From Planctomycetota bacterium (GTDB taxonomy: Bacteria; Planctomycetota; UBA8108; UBA1146), in the NCBI GenBank assembly GCA_002691835.1, contig NZJA01000149.1, positions 6,448 through 21,272 on the forward strand: a stretch of 14,825 nt of DNA. The letters are read 5' to 3'. Within the stretch, counting starts at the first letter, position 1; every line of letters begins with the position of its first letter. The notes under the pieces are model-generated. The model saw only the letters and a list, made by a program, of their open reading frames with translations. It searched no databases and was not told where the DNA came from. Below, piece by piece: positions 13,512-14,825 of the stretch. A program made the translations under genes and the position numbers.

Positions 13512-14612
13512 ATGTGTAAATGTGGATGTAATACTTGTGAAACAAAAGGACCTTTATTAACGGAAGGTAAAGTTAAGTCTTTATTATCTGAAAACTTATC
13601 TTATCATATTGATAATAACATCTCATTAATGGAAAATGTATTCAGAATTGGTTCTGATGCTCATTTATCTATGATTAAAGAAGCAAGAAAATTATATTCA
13701 CGTGGTGTACTTGATTTATGTGAAGAAGATGAAGGGTTAATGAAAACACATTTAGGTGAATTTGATTTATATAAAAATCAGATTATACCTTTAGATTTAC
13801 CTATGATAAGAGAAGCTACTGAATATAAGGGTAGAAAATTAAGTCATGAAGAAGAAGATAGATTAGACTTAATAGCACATAAAGAATTTGATTGTGATTT
13901 TAAAGATTGCAGTGACGAAAACAAATCTAAAATTTGGAATAAAAGAGATTTAGTAGGTGTTAATGAAAATAAAGCAATAATTACTTTTAAAAATGATTAT
14001 GAAGTTAAAATGAATACCGGTGAAGGGTATGATGATGACTTTGAATCTTTTGAAGCAGGAGAAAGAGAACAAGTTTATATCTTAGATAAAAATGATAAAA
14101 GAGTTCATGTTGAATTTGGTGATGGAACTAATGCTTATATTCCAACAAGTTTAGTATCATTAAATGAACAAATGGACATATATGATGATGTTGCAAATAT
14201 GGAATTTGGAATGGACTATGACCAATTAGGTTCAAACGAAAAAGAATGGGTTCGTGATGAAATAGATAACATGGAAATGAGAGAATCATTAAATGAAGAT
14301 GAGCAATTAGACGAAAAGAAAAAGGCTAAGAAAAAGAAAAAAGATCCACCAATTGGAAAACCAAAAAGAGGTGGTTCTAAAGCATATTATGTTTATGTAA
14401 GGGACCCTAAAACTAAAAGAATTAAAAAAGTATCATTTGGATCAGGTGGTTTAAGAGCTAAAATTAGAAATCCTAAAGCACGTAAAGCATTTGCTGCTAG
14501 ACATAAATGCTCTCAAAAAACAGATAGAACAAAGCCATCTTACTGGTCTTGTAGATTACCTAGATATGCAAGTCAATTAGGTTTAGGTGCTAACATGAAT
14601 ACTTTCTGGTAG
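13512..14612 (+). CDS. Late protein with CKCGCNTC start and basic Cys/His C-terminal module
   Basis: 366 residues. The first nine residues are MCKCGCNTC, with four Cys in eight positions, fit for binding one metal ion. Residues 14-40 hold the helix VKSLLSENL. The middle includes EATEYKGRKLSHEEEDRLDLI (101-121), a Cys-containing acidic stretch (C128, C133) and a beta region with KAIITFKNDYEVKMN (154-168). The basic C-terminal module, from about 283, has SKAYYVYVRDPKTKRIKKVSFG (289-310), then NPKARKAFAARHKCS and YWSCR (344-348). H331, C333 and C347 could hold zinc. I recall this last module at the end of prohead-core-like proteins in marine T4-like phages. It follows a late-promoter-like motif. 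A virion or scaffold role is inferred. Confidence 0.7.
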   Translation: MCKCGCNTCETKGPLLTEGKVKSLLSENLSYHIDNNISLMENVFRIGSDAHLSMIKEARKLYSRGVLDLCEEDEGLMKTHLGEFDLYKNQIIPLDLPMIREATEYKGRKLSHEEEDRLDLIAHKEFDCDFKDCSDENKSKIWNKRDLVGVNENKAIITFKNDYEVKMNTGEGYDDDFESFEAGEREQVYILDKNDKRVHVEFGDGTNAYIPTSLVSLNEQMDIYDDVANMEFGMDYDQLGSNEKEWVRDEIDNMEMRESLNEDEQLDEKKKAKKKKKDPPIGKPKRGGSKAYYVYVRDPKTKRIKKVSFGSGGLRAKIRNPKARKAFAARHKCSQKTDRTKPSYWSCRLPRYASQLGLGANMNTFW

Positions 14613-14613
14613 G

Positions 14614-14825
14614 ATGAACCCATACACAAATAAAGGTAATATTAGAACGTTTTCAAAAGATGTCAATCCATTAGATTTAGTATGGCATTCGGATCGAGAA
14701 GATAGAATGATTGAAGTATTAGAAGGTGAAGGATGGAAAGTTCAATTAGATAATCGATTACCCTTGGCATTAACAAAAGGAGATCGTATATTTATTAACG
14801 AAGGAGATGTCCATAGAATACATAA
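14614..14825 (+). CDS. Cupin-like small protein, 3' end outside window
   Basis: The ORF starts one base after the preceding stop and runs off the right edge after about 70 codons (MNPYTNKGNIRTFSKD...). It has a single-cupin layout. A first motif region, VWHSDREDRMIEVLEGEGW (23-41), offers H25, D27 and E34. The second has KGDRIFINEGDVHRIH (55-70), matching G-D-x-h-x-h-x-x-G-x-x-H with H67 as the likely metal ligand. Such short cupins with a W-H-x-D-x-x-D-R segment are frequent in marine phages. The substrate or binding partner is unknown, and the C-terminal strands are missing here. Confidence 0.72.
   Translation, partial: MNPYTNKGNIRTFSKDVNPLDLVWHSDREDRMIEVLEGEGWKVQLDNRLPLALTKGDRIFINEGDVHRIH

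Noticed and set aside
1..14825. CRISPR arrays, insertion sequences, integrase or attachment sites
   Set aside because: No regularly spaced repeats, transposase, inverted terminal repeats or integrase motifs are visible on either strand.

Overview
The window looks like part of a tailed-phage genome, most likely a T4-like myovirus. The DNA is very AT-rich. Every gene I can support is on the plus strand, packed end to end, and neighbours often share bases at the junction (ATGA, GTGA or TAATG). There are replication enzymes, many small phage-type modules and a run of acidic, virion-like proteins, with no host housekeeping genes. A Bacteroidota (flavobacterium-like) host is my inference. Clear Shine-Dalgarno sites are rare, one promoter-like element resembles the Bacteroidota -33/-7 pattern (TTTG, 21 bases, TAnnTTTG), and there are two lipoproteins, one rich in Trp, Asn and Tyr.

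Layout. Positions 3-2734 hold a replication and repair block: a GIY-YIG-like endonuclease (open at the left edge), a zinc-ribbon plus TOPRIM primase, a RecB/Cas4-type PD-(D/E)XK nuclease, and a DUF1796-like putative cysteine peptidase. Positions 2735-2973 are the only sizeable gap. It holds two copies of an 18-base element, a possible structured small RNA and a strong intrinsic terminator. Two small unknown genes follow (2974-3358). Positions 3378-6297 hold a P-loop kinase, a three-domain protein (nucleotidyltransferase, HExxH peptidase-like, HAD nucleotidase) and a zinc-ribbon protein. Positions 6327-7653 carry three small proteins of marine-phage type. Positions 7669-9047 encode two lipoproteins. 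Positions 9072-14612 form a virion-like block of five proteins with acidic tails, coiled coils, a possible nuclease fold and a basic Cys/His C-terminal module. A cupin-like gene runs off the right edge.

How the parts may work together. An AT-rich motif, ATATTTATAA(T/A), lies just before the start codons at 3378, 6327, 9072 and 13512, and at 9072 it includes the exact T4 late consensus TATAAATA. This suggests that much of 3378-14612 is a late regulon. At least seven of these proteins begin with, or contain, a short amphipathic helix of the form hxxhhxxxL followed by charged residues. Two start with a DNFD motif resembling the T4 capsid-targeting peptide. One reading is that several enzymes here are packaged in the virion or guided by the scaffold. 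That is a hypothesis; no portal, major capsid or tail gene is recognisable in the window to anchor it.
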